A DNA stretch of 64,000 nucleotides from Mycobacterium bourgelatii (GTDB taxonomy: Bacteria; Actinomycetota; Actinomycetes; Mycobacteriales; Mycobacteriaceae), in contig NZ_BLKZ01000001.1 of the NCBI RefSeq assembly GCF_010723575.1, positions 1,178,001 through 1,242,000 of the forward strand, read 5' to 3'. The position numbers were made by a program, and so were the translations under genes. This document shows positions 43,057 to 51,581 of this stretch, piece by piece (position 1 is the first letter of the stretch; each line of letters begins with the position of its first letter). Below the pieces are notes generated by a model. The model was not told where the DNA came from. It saw only the letters and a program-made list of their open reading frames with translations, and made no database searches.

Positions 43057-44388
43057 TCACGCATTAGCTCCATTCGGCGTCAACATCGAGTCTCGAGGGT
43101 CGAAGGGGCAGCCGCCCTTTTCGATGTGGGCGATGTATTCGTCGCGGAAATGCTTGATCGACGACATCACTGGGCTGGCGGCGCCATCGCCCAACGCGCA
43201 GAACGACTTTCCCAGAATGGCGTCGGCGATGTCGGACAATTTGTCGATGTCCTCGCGGGTGCCGCCGCCGTTCTCCAGCCGCGCATAGATCTTGTCCAGC
43301 CAGAACGTGCCCTCCCGGCACGGCGTGCACTTGCCGCACGACTCGTGCTTGTAGAACTCCGTCCACCGTCGCACCGCGCGTACCACGCAGGTGGTCTCGT
43401 CGAAGATTTCCAGCGCCTTGGTGCCCAGCATCGAGCCGGCCGCGCCGACGCCCTCGTAGTCCAGCGGTATGTCGAGGTGCTCATCGGTGAGCAGCGGCGT
43501 CGAGGATCCACCGGGTGTCCAGAACTTGAGCCGGTGCCCCGCCCGAATGCCGCCGGCGTAGTCGAGCAACTCGCGCAACGTGATGCCCAGCGGTGCCTCG
43601 TACTGGCCGGGGCGGGTCACGTGTCCGGACAACGAATACAGCGTGAAGCCAGGCGATTTCTCGCTACCCATGGACCGGAACCAGTCGACGCCGTTGAAGA
43701 TGATCGACGGCACGCTGGCGATGGTCTCGACGTTGTTGATCACCGTCGGCGAGCCGTACAGCCCGGCCACGGCGGGGAAGGGTGGCCGCAGCCGCGGCTG
43801 GCCGCGCCGGCCTTCCAGCGAGTCCAGCAGCGCCGTCTCCTCGCCGCAGATGTAGGCGCCGGCTCCCGCGTGGACCACCAGTTCCAAATCGAAGCCGGAA
43901 CCCTTGATGTCGCGACCGAGGTAGCCGGCGGCGTAGGCCTCGGCCACCGCATTTTGCAGCCTGCGCAGCACCGGCACCACCTCACCGCGCACGTAGATGA
44001 ACGCGTGGCTGGCCCGAATCGCGTACGAGGCGATGATGACGCCCTCGACGAGCACGTGCGGGGTCGCCAACATCAACGGAATGTCTTTGCACGTACCCGG
44101 TTCCGACTCGTCGGCGTTGACCACCAGATAGTGCGGCTTGGCCGCCGGACCGCTGTCGCCCTGCGGAATGAAGGACCACTTGGTGCCGGTCGAGAAGCCG
44201 GCTCCACCGCGTCCGCGCAGGCCCGAGTCCTTGACCGCAGCGATCACGGCGTCGGGCTCCATGGCCAGCGCCTTTTCCAGGCCCTTGTAGCCGTCGTGGC
44301 GCAGGTACGTTTCCAGGGTCCAGGATTGGGGGTCGTCCCAGAAGCGGCTGAGCACTGGGGTCAGCGGCGTCGCCGGGGCGCTGGTCAT
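43057..44388 (-). CDS. nuoF: NADH-quinone oxidoreductase subunit F (FMN/NADH site)
   Basis: The 443-aa NADH-dehydrogenase subunit has the FMN/NADH region GLRGRGGAGFSTGTKW (~57-72), AYICGEETALLDSLEGRRGQPR (~180) and the N3 cluster motif ESCGKCTPCREG (~355) with a further Cys in KSFCALGDGA. NADH reduces FMN here. ATG 44386-44388 (MTSAPATPLTPV) overlaps the nuoE stop by 4 bp. Confidence 0.97.
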   Translation of the reverse strand: MTSAPATPLTPVLSRFWDDPQSWTLETYLRHDGYKGLEKALAMEPDAVIAAVKDSGLRGRGGAGFSTGTKWSFIPQGDSGPAAKPHYLVVNADESEPGTCKDIPLMLATPHVLVEGVIIASYAIRASHAFIYVRGEVVPVLRRLQNAVAEAYAAGYLGRDIKGSGFDLELVVHAGAGAYICGEETALLDSLEGRRGQPRLRPPFPAVAGLYGSPTVINNVETIASVPSIIFNGVDWFRSMGSEKSPGFTLYSLSGHVTRPGQYEAPLGITLRELLDYAGGIRAGHRLKFWTPGGSSTPLLTDEHLDIPLDYEGVGAAGSMLGTKALEIFDETTCVVRAVRRWTEFYKHESCGKCTPCREGTFWLDKIYARLENGGGTREDIDKLSDIADAILGKSFCALGDGAASPVMSSIKHFRDEYIAHIEKGGCPFDPRDSMLTPNGANA

Positions 44389-45185
44389 TGGCCGGCCTCC
44401 GATTTGTTCTCCGAGTTGGCCTCGGGCGCCTCCATGCCGTTCTCCTGCGCCACCCGCAAACCGGCCAACGTGGCCTCGCCCGCGCCGCCCTGCCCTTCGT
44501 CGGGGCGAGGGTCGGGCAGGCCGGCCAGGATGCGCGACGTCTGGCGGAACGTACACAGCGGGGCGCCGCGAGTGGGTGCTTTGGGCTGTTCGGTGCGCAG
44601 CGAGTCGACGAGTTCGCGCGCGGACTCCACGGTCTGGTTGTCGAAGAACTCCCAGTTCACCATCACCACCGGCGCGTAGTCGCAGGCCGCGTTGCACTCG
44701 ATGTGTTGCAGGGTGACCGACCCGTCTTCGGTGGTCTCGTCGTTGCCGACGCCGAGGTGTTCCTTGAGGTCGTCGAAGATGGCGTCGCCGCCCATGACAG
44801 CGCACAAGGTGTTGGTGCAGACGCCGACCAGGTATTTGCCGGTGGGGCCGCGGCGATACATGGTGTAGAAGGACGCCACCGCCGACACTTCAGCGCCGGT
44901 CAGTCCGAGCTGTTCGGCGCAGAACTGCAGACCCGCCGGCGTCAGGTAGGAATCCTCGCCCTGTACCAGGTGCAGCAACGGCAGCAGCGCCGAGCGCTTG
45001 CTCGGGTAGCGTCCGATGATCTCCTTCGCCTCGACCTCGAGGCGGGCCTGCACGTCGGGCGGATACGACTGCGGGGCGCCCTCGACCAAGAATTGGTTGG
45101 GCTCCTCCGGCGGCGGTCCCAGGCGGATGAAAACCCGCTCCCCGGCCCCCCCGTTTTGAACGCCCCCCGAACCCGGCTCCGTCAT
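44385..45185 (-). CDS. nuoE: NADH-quinone oxidoreductase subunit E (2Fe-2S)
   Basis: The 266-aa thioredoxin-like 2Fe-2S subunit has cluster ligands in CTNTLC (~123) and ECNAACDY (~165). It pairs with NuoF at the tip of the peripheral arm. Compared with the E. coli subunit it has an N-terminal extension (~35 residues) and a long polar C-terminal tail from ~200 (RPDEGQGGAGEATLAG), as in other mycobacteria. ATG 45183-45185 overlaps nuoD by 4 bp. Confidence 0.96.
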   Translation of the reverse strand: MTEPGSGGVQNGGAGERVFIRLGPPPEEPNQFLVEGAPQSYPPDVQARLEVEAKEIIGRYPSKRSALLPLLHLVQGEDSYLTPAGLQFCAEQLGLTGAEVSAVASFYTMYRRGPTGKYLVGVCTNTLCAVMGGDAIFDDLKEHLGVGNDETTEDGSVTLQHIECNAACDYAPVVMVNWEFFDNQTVESARELVDSLRTEQPKAPTRGAPLCTFRQTSRILAGLPDPRPDEGQGGAGEATLAGLRVAQENGMEAPEANSENKSEAGQ

Positions 45186-46483
45186 CGGTCCACCCCGCCC
45201 ATGACCGGGTCGATGCTGGCGACCGCGGTGATCAGGTCGGCCACCATCGCGCCCTCGCACATCGCTGCCACCGACTGCAGGTTGGTGAAGGATGGATCCC
45301 GGTAGTGCACACGGTAGGGGCGGGTACCGCCGTCGCTGACCATATGCACACCGAGTTCGCCGCGTGGTGACTCGACGGCCACGTAGACCTGGCCGGCCGG
45401 AACCCGGATGCCCTCGGTGACCAGCTTGAAGTGGTGGATCAGCGCCTCCATGGAACCGCCCATGATCTTGGCAATGTGTTCGGGTGAATTGCCCATGCCG
45501 TCGGGTCCGACGTACAGGTCGGCCGGCCAGGCGATCTTGCGGTCCTCGACCATGGTCGGCCCCGGCCGCAGCTTGTCCAGACACTGCTCGACGATCTTCA
45601 CTGACTCCCACATCTCTTTGACGCGAATCATGTAGCGCCCGTACGAATCACACGAGTCGTCGGTGATCACATCGAAGTCGTAGTTCTCGTACCCGCAGTA
45701 GGGTTCGGCCCTACGCAAGTCGTGCGGCAAGCCGGTGGAGCGCAGGATCGGGCCGGTGACGCCCAGCGCCATACACCCCGCCAGGTCCAGGTAGCCGATG
45801 TCCTGGGTGCGCGCTTTCCAGATGGCGTTTTCGTTGAGCAACTCGCCCATCTCGCGCAGCGGGACCTTCAGTGCCTCGAGCGATTCGGCGATGTAGTCAA
45901 CCGCATTGGGTGGCAGGTCCTGCGCCAGCCCACCCGGGCGGATGTACGCGTGGTTCATCCGCAGACCGGTGATGTGTTCGAAGATGGTCAGCACGATCTC
46001 GCGCGCCCGGAAGCCGATGAACATGGCGGTCATCGCGCCAAGCTCCATGCCGCCGGTGGCCAACGCGACCAGGTGCGACGAGATTCGGTTGAGCTCCATC
46101 AGCATCACCCGAATGATGTTGACCCGCTCCGGGATTTCGTCGGTGATGCCGAGCAGCTTCTCCACGCCCAGGCAGTACGCGACCTCGTTGAAAAACGGTG
46201 ACAGGTAATCCATCCGGGTCACGAACGTGACGCCCTGGGTCCAGTACCGAAATTCCAGGTTCTTCTCGATTCCGGTGTGCAAGTAGCCGATTCCACACCG
46301 GACCTCGGTGATGGTTTCGCCTTCGATCTCGAGGATCAGCCGCAACACCCCATGGGTGGACGGGTGCTGGGGCCCCATGTTGACGACGATGCGTTCGCCG
46401 GGATCCGCGTTGCGTGCAGCTTCGATGACTTGATCCCAGTCCTGGCCGCCGGCCAACAGGACTGTCTCGGCGGTGTCGGTCAT
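45182..46483 (-). CDS. nuoD: NADH-quinone oxidoreductase subunit D
   Basis: The 433-aa 49-kDa-type subunit has NMGPQHPSTHGVLRL (~35-49, the quinone-site His loop), CGIGYLHTGIEKNLE (~63), YIRPGGLAQDLP (~187) and YRVHYRDPSFTNLQS near the end. It forms the quinone-binding pocket with NuoB. ATG 46481-46483; the gap to nuoC upstream is 22 bp. Confidence 0.97.
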   Translation of the reverse strand: MTDTAETVLLAGGQDWDQVIEAARNADPGERIVVNMGPQHPSTHGVLRLILEIEGETITEVRCGIGYLHTGIEKNLEFRYWTQGVTFVTRMDYLSPFFNEVAYCLGVEKLLGITDEIPERVNIIRVMLMELNRISSHLVALATGGMELGAMTAMFIGFRAREIVLTIFEHITGLRMNHAYIRPGGLAQDLPPNAVDYIAESLEALKVPLREMGELLNENAIWKARTQDIGYLDLAGCMALGVTGPILRSTGLPHDLRRAEPYCGYENYDFDVITDDSCDSYGRYMIRVKEMWESVKIVEQCLDKLRPGPTMVEDRKIAWPADLYVGPDGMGNSPEHIAKIMGGSMEALIHHFKLVTEGIRVPAGQVYVAVESPRGELGVHMVSDGGTRPYRVHYRDPSFTNLQSVAAMCEGAMVADLITAVASIDPVMGGVDR

Positions 46484-46505
46484 TCTTCTTTTCCGTCTTT
46501 TCGCA

Positions 46506-47249
46506 TTAGTTGTAGCCCCTGCGCTCGTCGGGCGGAGGTATCTTGGCGCCCTTGTATTCGACCGGGATGCCGCCGAGCGGGTAGTCCTTGCGTTGCGGGT
46601 GTCCGTGCCAGTCGTCCGGCATCTCGATGCGGGTCAACGACGGATGGCCGTCGAAGATGATTCCGAAGAAGTCGTACGTCTCGCGCTCGTGCCAGTCGTT
46701 GGTCGGATAAATGGCGAAGAGCGACGGGATGTGCGGATCACTGTCTGGCGCAGACACTTCCAGCCGCAGTCGGCGGGAGTGGGTTATCGACCTCAACGGG
46801 TAGACCGCGTGCAATTCCCGGCCTGTCTCGTTGGGGTAGTGCACCCCGTTCACACCCAGGCAAAGTTCGAAACGCAGTTCGGGTTCATCCCGCAGTCGCT
46901 GGGCCACCTGCGGCAATCGGTCCCGGGTGACGTGCAGGGTCAACTCGTCGCGGTAGACGACGACCTTCTCTATCGTCTCGTCGAATTCGAGCCCGTCGCG
47001 CTGCAGCGCCTCTTCCAACCGGTCGACGACCTCGTCGAAGTAACTGCCGTACGGCCGCGGCGTACCCCCGGGGAGGGTGACTTTGCGGACCAGGCGCCCA
47101 TATCCGGAGGTGTCGCCGGTCCCCTGCACGCCGAACATGCCGCGGCGGACATTGATCACCTCTTCATTGGCGGTTTCTCCGCCGGACGGAACATCCGTTC
47201 CCGTCGGAGTAAGCGTCGCTCCCTGCGGGTCGTGATCCGGTGAGCTCAT
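46506..47249 (-). CDS. nuoC: NADH-quinone oxidoreductase subunit C
   Basis: The 247-aa 30-kDa-type subunit has ELCLGVNGVHYPNETGRELHAVYPL (~140) and the signature ERETYDFFGIIFDGHPSLTRIEMPDDWHGHPQRKDYPLG (~200-235). The first ~45 residues are a polar extension. ATG 47247-47249 (MSSPDHDPQG) overlaps nuoB by 4 bp. It is separate from NuoD, unlike the fused NuoCD of E. coli. Confidence 0.97.
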   Translation of the reverse strand: MSSPDHDPQGATLTPTGTDVPSGGETANEEVINVRRGMFGVQGTGDTSGYGRLVRKVTLPGGTPRPYGSYFDEVVDRLEEALQRDGLEFDETIEKVVVYRDELTLHVTRDRLPQVAQRLRDEPELRFELCLGVNGVHYPNETGRELHAVYPLRSITHSRRLRLEVSAPDSDPHIPSLFAIYPTNDWHERETYDFFGIIFDGHPSLTRIEMPDDWHGHPQRKDYPLGGIPVEYKGAKIPPPDERRGYN

Positions 47250-47800
47250 CGCAGCAACCCGCGCATCTCGATGGTGGGCCGGGCCGACAACGCTGCCTCT
47301 TCGGCTTCGGCGATGGCACGCTCCCGGTTGACGCCCAGCGGCATCTCCTGAATCTTCTCGTGCAACTTCAGGATTGCGTGCAACAGCATTTCCGGCCGGG
47401 GCGGACAGCCGGGCAAGTAGATGTCCACCGGCACGACGTGGTCGACGCCCTGCACGATCGCGTAGTTGTTGAACATCCCGCCCGACGAGGCGCAGACGCC
47501 CATCGCCAGAACCCACTTCGGCTCGGCCATCTGGTCGTAAACCTGGCGCAGCACCGGGGCCATCTTCTGGCTGACCCGTCCGGCGACGATCATCAGGTCC
47601 GCCTGCCGCGGCGTCGCCGAGAACCGCTCCATGCCGAACCGTGCGATGTCAAACCTCGGGCCGGCCGTCGCCATCATCTCGATGGCGCAGCAGGCCAACC
47701 CGAAGGTGGCCGGCCACAGGGAGTTCTTGCGGACGTAGCCCGCCACCTTTTCGACGGTCGACAGCAGTATCCCGCCGGGTAATTGTTCTTCGAGACCCAC
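47246..47800 (-). CDS. nuoB: NADH-quinone oxidoreductase subunit B (cluster N2)
   Basis: The 184-aa subunit carries the N2 ligands: tandem cysteines in GLACCAIEMM (~34-43), Cys in MGVCASSGGMF (~100) and Cys in LPGCPPRPE (~130). It passes electrons to menaquinone. It starts with GTG 47798-47800 (MGLEEQLPGGILL) after a GAGGTAGGG site, 9 bp after nuoA. Confidence 0.97.
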   Translation of the reverse strand: MGLEEQLPGGILLSTVEKVAGYVRKNSLWPATFGLACCAIEMMATAGPRFDIARFGMERFSATPRQADLMIVAGRVSQKMAPVLRQVYDQMAEPKWVLAMGVCASSGGMFNNYAIVQGVDHVVPVDIYLPGCPPRPEMLLHAILKLHEKIQEMPLGVNRERAIAEAEEAALSARPTIEMRGLLR

Positions 47801-47809
47801 GTCCCTACC

Positions 47810-48193
47810 TCAATCCCAGGTCAGGCCTCCGCGGCGCCACACATAGGCGTACGCCACGAACACCGTGAGCATGAAAATGACCATTTCGACCAGCGCGAAC
47901 TTGCCCAGGTAGTCAAAGGTGACCGCCCACGGGTAGAGGAACACGATCTCGATGTCGAAAACGATGAACAACATCGCCGTCAGGTAGTACTTGATCGGAA
48001 ACCGCTGGCCGGTCGCCGTCTGCCCAGCGGGCGAACGGGATGTCATGTCGGTCGGCTCGATGCCGCACTCGTACGCGGCCTGTTTGGACCGGTTGTAGCG
48101 GGACGGGCCGACGATGCTCGCGAGTACCACCGAGCCCACGGCGAAGACGGCGGCAAGCGCGGCGAGGACCAGAATGGGTACGTAGACGTTCAA
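47810..48193 (-). CDS. nuoA: NADH-quinone oxidoreductase subunit A
   Basis: The 127-aa three-helix subunit has MNVYVPILVLAALAAVFAVGSVVLASIVGP, YECGIEP (conserved Cys loop, ~40) and YYLTAMLFIVFDIEIVFLYPWAV (~68-90, conserved Asp/Glu). It is the first gene of nuoA-N. The start codon is TTG 48191-48193, supported by the family N-terminus (MNVY). The 294-bp gap upstream is shared with the divergent PPE gene. Confidence 0.95.
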   Translation of the reverse strand: MNVYVPILVLAALAAVFAVGSVVLASIVGPSRYNRSKQAAYECGIEPTDMTSRSPAGQTATGQRFPIKYYLTAMLFIVFDIEIVFLYPWAVTFDYLGKFALVEMVIFMLTVFVAYAYVWRRGGLTWD

Positions 48194-48487
48194 GTCGCTC
48201 CAAGATCCGTCGTATGGGGCCGCCAGCGCGGCGGCCGGGCGGTAGCGGGGCTGCTGTGAAGGACCGGTTCGTGTGGGCCGTCACAATATGCATCAACATA
48301 GTCGTGCGTCACACAGCGCACATGTTGGGGGTCAACCAACTGGACACGCGTCGATTCCCAGGTTGCGCGTCCGAGAGGGACCACGTATCCGCAGCTTGGC
48401 TATATGATGTGACCAAACCAGCGAATTCGCGGAGCTATGTTGTTACGCTCTGAATTCACCGGTTAGTCAGCTGGGAGGAATGGAGCT
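48194..48487. promoter_or_regulatory. Divergent intergenic region between nuoA and PPE52-like gene
   Basis: This 294-bp region should hold the nuo operon promoter (leftward) and the PPE promoter (rightward). It is AT-richer than the flanks around 48285-48450. A rightward TATGTT near 48435 is a possible -10 for the PPE gene, whose ribosome site GGAGGAATGGAG ends just before GTG 48488. I could not pick a convincing -35/-10 pair for nuo. Confidence 0.45.
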
Positions 48488-49792
48488 GTGAGCTTTTTCA
48501 CGCTGCCGCCGGAAATCAACTCGTTGCGCATGTTTTTGGGCGCCGGTTCCGGGCCGATGTTGGCTGCGGCCGCGGCCTGGGAGGGCCTAGCCGACGAGTT
48601 GGCTGCCGCGGCGCAATCGTTTCAGTCGGTGACCGCCGGTTTGGCTGGTCAGGCGTGGCAGGGCCCGGCAGCGCAGGCGATGGCCGCCGCGGCGGCTCCG
48701 TATGCGGGGTGGCTGGCGGCGGCGGCGACGCAGTCGGCCGGTGCATCGGCGCAGGCGCGGGCGGTGGCCAGCATGTTCGAGGCGGCCAAGGCCGCAACCG
48801 TGCTCCCGCAGGCAGTCGCGGCCAACCGCGACGCCTTCGTGCAGCTGGTGATGACGAACCTCTTCGGCCAGAACGCACCGGCCATAGCCTTCGCCGAGAG
48901 CCTCTATGAGGAGATGTGGGCCGCGGACGTGGCCGCCATGTCCGGCTACTACTCCGGCGTGTCGTCGGTGGCGGCGCAGGTCGTGCCGTGGAGCAGCGTG
49001 CTGAAGGGCCTTCCCGGGTTGGGCGGCGCCAACGGCGCCGGTGCCGAGACCGGGGGCGGGGCACTGGCCGCAGGTGCCGCAGGCACCGGTGTCGCGGGCG
49101 CCGGTGGGGGTGGCGGTGGCGAGCAGGCCGTCGCCAGTGGTGGCGGCGGTGTCGCTGCCGGCGGCGGTGGGCCCGTAGCCGGCGGCGCGCAGGACCTGCT
49201 CGGGGCGAATACCGGCGCCGGGTTCACGCAAGGTGATCCTTCGGCTGGGGCCGTGAGTGCGGGCGGCTACACGGCGGCGGCCAGCGGCGGCATGACCGCG
49301 GCTAACCCCGGCATGATGATGAGTCCGGCGATGATGGCCGGCCCGATGATGATGGCCGGCATGGCCGCTAACAGCGGCGGCCAGTCGGGCGTCATCAATG
49401 CCGGTCCGGTCAAGGGCCCCAAGTCCAAAGAAGAGGAAGAAGCCGAGGCCAAGCGGGCTGCAGAAGCCGCAGCAGCGGAAGAAGCCGCGTTGGAAGCCGA
49501 GGCTGCCGAAGAAGGCGTGGAAGTCGCCCCAGAGGTTCCGGCAATGAGCGTGCTGGCTACCGCGGACCCGGAAGCCGCAGCCAAGGCGGCGCCGGGAGCG
49601 GCGACCACGCAGGCAACCCGCACCCGGGTTTCTGGAATTCCGGAGGCGGGATTACGAGTCGGGGCGAAGGCCAAGGACGAGGAGTCTTCCGAGACGGGAG
49701 AGAAGGTGCCTACGCTCCGGCCGGAGCCGAAGGAATTCCGCCCCCAGGTCGAGGAAGAAGAGGAGCAGCAGCTGCAAATACGCGGCGGCTAG
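48488..49792 (+). CDS. PPE family protein, PPE52-like
   Basis: The 434-aa protein has residues 1-~175 as a PPE domain (MSFFTLPPEINSLRMFLGAG, WQGPAAQAM, NLFGQNAPAIAFAESLYEEMW). A Gly/Ala-rich linker follows (to ~275), then a methionine-rich stretch (ANPGMMMSPAMMAGPMMMAG, ~275-300), a conserved GPVKGPKSKEEEEAEAKRA motif and a Glu/Ala-rich charged tail. This matches the PPE-SVP/acidic-tail style of Rv3144c (PPE52), which lies at the same place beside nuoA in M. tuberculosis. The GTG start has a strong GGAGGAATGGAG site. It is convergent with the response regulator, overlapping by 4 bp. Confidence 0.93.
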   Translation: MSFFTLPPEINSLRMFLGAGSGPMLAAAAAWEGLADELAAAAQSFQSVTAGLAGQAWQGPAAQAMAAAAAPYAGWLAAAATQSAGASAQARAVASMFEAAKAATVLPQAVAANRDAFVQLVMTNLFGQNAPAIAFAESLYEEMWAADVAAMSGYYSGVSSVAAQVVPWSSVLKGLPGLGGANGAGAETGGGALAAGAAGTGVAGAGGGGGGEQAVASGGGGVAAGGGGPVAGGAQDLLGANTGAGFTQGDPSAGAVSAGGYTAAASGGMTAANPGMMMSPAMMAGPMMMAGMAANSGGQSGVINAGPVKGPKSKEEEEAEAKRAAEAAAAEEAALEAEAAEEGVEVAPEVPAMSVLATADPEAAAKAAPGAATTQATRTRVSGIPEAGLRVGAKAKDEESSETGEKVPTLRPEPKEFRPQVEEEEEQQLQIRGG

Positions 49793-50190
49793 TGCGTCGG
49801 CGTCCGCAGCAGACCCAGCACGGTCCTGCCCAGCACGATCGGGTCGATCGGATGGGGCACCGCAGCCTCGGCTCGTGACCAACTGGCCAGCCAGGCATCG
49901 TCCGGGCGACCGGTGAGCACCAGGATGGGCGGACACGTCGTCAATTCGTCCTTGAGCTGCTTGGCGATCCCCATGCCTCCGGTGGGCGTGGCCTCACCGT
50001 CGAGGATGGCCAGATCGATGCCCCCCTCATCCATCTGCCGGATGACCATGGGCCCGGTCGCTACCTCGACGTAGCTAAATTCGGGTAGATCCGGGTGCAG
50101 GCGCTTGCCCAATGCCTGTATCACCTGCTCACGGGTGTGGACGTTGTCGCTGTAGACCAGGATCCGCAATTTTTCAGTGGAGTCGGGCAC
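49789..50190 (-). CDS. Single-domain response regulator-like protein, Rv3143-like
   Basis: The 133-aa protein is just a receiver domain: strand 1 LRILVYSDN (Asp15), phosphoacceptor Asp64 in LAILDGEA and Thr93 in ILVLTGRP. The usual invariant Lys before Pro in strand 5 is replaced by His113 (AAVPHPIDP), and only one acidic residue is seen in the Asp pair. Phosphorylation may be altered. It has no DNA-binding output domain. It corresponds to Rv3143 in size and position. GTG start at 50190; it lies 11 bp after the YceI gene on the same strand and may be the last gene of that transcript. Confidence 0.87.
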   Translation of the reverse strand: MPDSTEKLRILVYSDNVHTREQVIQALGKRLHPDLPEFSYVEVATGPMVIRQMDEGGIDLAILDGEATPTGGMGIAKQLKDELTTCPPILVLTGRPDDAWLASWSRAEAAVPHPIDPIVLGRTVLGLLRTPTH

Positions 50191-50201
50191 GGTGAAAGAT
50201 G

Positions 50202-50738
50202 CTACTGCGCGGCCTGTACGAAGATCAGTTCGGCCGTTGTCGTCACGGTCGGGGCGATCATGCCGAGCCTGTTCCAGTCCACGCCGAACTGAATCCGATC
50301 GATTTGGGCTTCCCCGCAGACCCGCACCGACCCGTCGCTGAGTTCGGTGATCGTGACCGGCAGCGGCACCGGATCGGTTACGCCTTTGATGGTGAAGGTT
50401 GCCTTCAGGTCAGCGCCCTTGCCTTGGGTCGGCTGCAGCGCGCTGACCACGACGCGGATCTGCGGATAGCGGTCCGCGTCGAAGAAATCGGCCGAGAGCA
50501 GGTGCTTGTCCCGGGCCTTGATGCCGGTGCGCAGCGACGCGACCTCGATCTCCAGGTGACCGGTGACCGCTCCATCGCTGGACAGCTCGCCGCGCCCGCT
50601 GAGCTCGTGGAACTCGCCCTTGACGGGGATGAGGCCCCACATGTTCTTGACCTTGAAGCCGACGACCGAGCGGTCTGCGACGAGATTCCATCCACCGGTC
50701 GTGTCAGGATCGCTGAGCAGCGTTTCCAGCGTCGTCAT
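50202..50738 (-). CDS. YceI family lipid-binding protein
   Basis: The 178-aa YceI-like beta-barrel has WNLVADRSVVGFKVKNMWGLIPVKGEFHELSG, then ASLRTGIKARDKHLLSADFFDADRYPQIR and LTIKGV-like FTIKGVTDPVPLPV. The family binds polyisoprenoid or other amphiphiles; there is no signal peptide here, so this form is probably cytosolic. It sits 52 bp after the SnoaL-like gene at the end of the catabolic operon. Confidence 0.9.
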   Translation of the reverse strand: MTTLETLLSDPDTTGGWNLVADRSVVGFKVKNMWGLIPVKGEFHELSGRGELSSDGAVTGHLEIEVASLRTGIKARDKHLLSADFFDADRYPQIRVVVSALQPTQGKGADLKATFTIKGVTDPVPLPVTITELSDGSVRVCGEAQIDRIQFGVDWNRLGMIAPTVTTTAELIFVQAAQ

Positions 50739-50790
50739 CGTCTGCCTCGCTGTCTATCCGTTGGAGCTCGTTGTTGGAGGCCGTGGGAGG

Positions 50791-51237
50791 TCAGGCCAGT
50801 AACACCGCGATGTCGGCGGGGTCGAAGTATTCGTCGATACGGTTGATAAAACCATTTATGTCCAGCTTGATCACGATGCAAACCCGCAGGGCGATCGTCT
50901 GGCCTGCGGTACCGGTCGCATGCAGCACGTGTTGCTGGACGAAACCCCGGGCGGCGCCATCGGAGCCACCGGAGCCACCGGAGCCATTGTCGAAGACCTG
51001 GCGGTCCAGAATTTCGTAGCGGCGCTCGGTGGTGACCGAGATGAACCACTCGATCACCCGCAGCGCGCGCGGCTTGTCATCGTCGCGACGGGCGCCGGGC
51101 CGCCACACCAAGATGTCGTCGCTCCACATCCGTTCGACCGTCGCGATGTCGGTGTTCTCGATCGCGGCGAACAGCCTGTCGGCCACGTCGAGGATTTGGG
51201 CCTTGCTCGCGTCGTCGCCAGTGGGCATGCGAGTCAC
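50791..51237 (-). CDS. SnoaL-like (NTF2-fold) protein
   Basis: The 148-aa protein has a cone-shaped NTF2/SnoaL domain (ILDVADRLFAAIENTDIATVERMWSDDILVWRPG... IEWFISVTTERRYEILDRQVF... INRIDEYFDPADIAVLLA), a fold used by small isomerases, hydratases and dehydratases. A Gly/Ser run (NGSGGSGGSDG) interrupts it near residue 90, encoded by three 9-bp repeats. GTG 51237 start, 2 bp after the DUF6285 stop; an ATG lies 3 codons later. Its place in the operon suggests it handles an intermediate of the pathway. Confidence 0.82.
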   Translation of the reverse strand: MTRMPTGDDASKAQILDVADRLFAAIENTDIATVERMWSDDILVWRPGARRDDDKPRALRVIEWFISVTTERRYEILDRQVFDNGSGGSGGSDGAARGFVQQHVLHATGTAGQTIALRVCIVIKLDINGFINRIDEYFDPADIAVLLA

Positions 51238-51239
51238 TC

Positions 51240-51581
51240 CTATTCGCTGTCGTAACCGGGGTGGGCGGCCGCCAACCGATGTCGTACCAAGGCGCTCAAA
51301 CAGTTCAGGACGGCCTCGTCGCGCCCGTCGAGTTGGCCGGACCGGATCGCGGCGGCCAGGCTGGCCTCGTCGGCGAAGCCGAGCTCAGCGAGCGACGACC
51401 GGACCTCGGAGGCTTCGGCGTCGGCGGGGCCGAGCAGTTCGCGCTCCACGATGCGCAAGGCGTTGGCGGCCACCCTGGCGTGGAAGTTGACCTGGCCGCC
51501 GGTCGCCTCCCGGATCTCGCCTTCCAGGAACTCGGCGACGGCGGCTACCAGTTCCGCCGCGGTCGGACGGCCATGAGTCAT
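51240..51581 (-). CDS. DUF6285 (LvaB-like) small protein, copy 1
   Basis: The 113-aa helical protein has FLEGEIREATGGQVNFHARVAANALRIVERELLG and LAAAIRSGQLDGRDEAVL. DUF6285 proteins usually sit next to APH-fold kinases; in Pseudomonas putida the small partner LvaB assists the kinase LvaA in phosphorylating 4-hydroxyvaleryl-CoA. Its ATG overlaps the stop of kinase copy 1 by 4 bp, so the two are made together. It is paralogous to the protein at 53819-54178, sharing ALRIVERE and LAAAIRxGxLD. Confidence 0.82.
   Translation of the reverse strand: MTHGRPTAAELVAAVAEFLEGEIREATGGQVNFHARVAANALRIVERELLGPADAEASEVRSSLAELGFADEASLAAAIRSGQLDGRDEAVLNCLSALVRHRLAAAHPGYDSE

Noticed and set aside
42394..44679. 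761-codon plus-strand frame over nuoG/nuoF/nuoE
   Set aside because: It crosses three well-supported complex I genes on the other strand and shows no family features.
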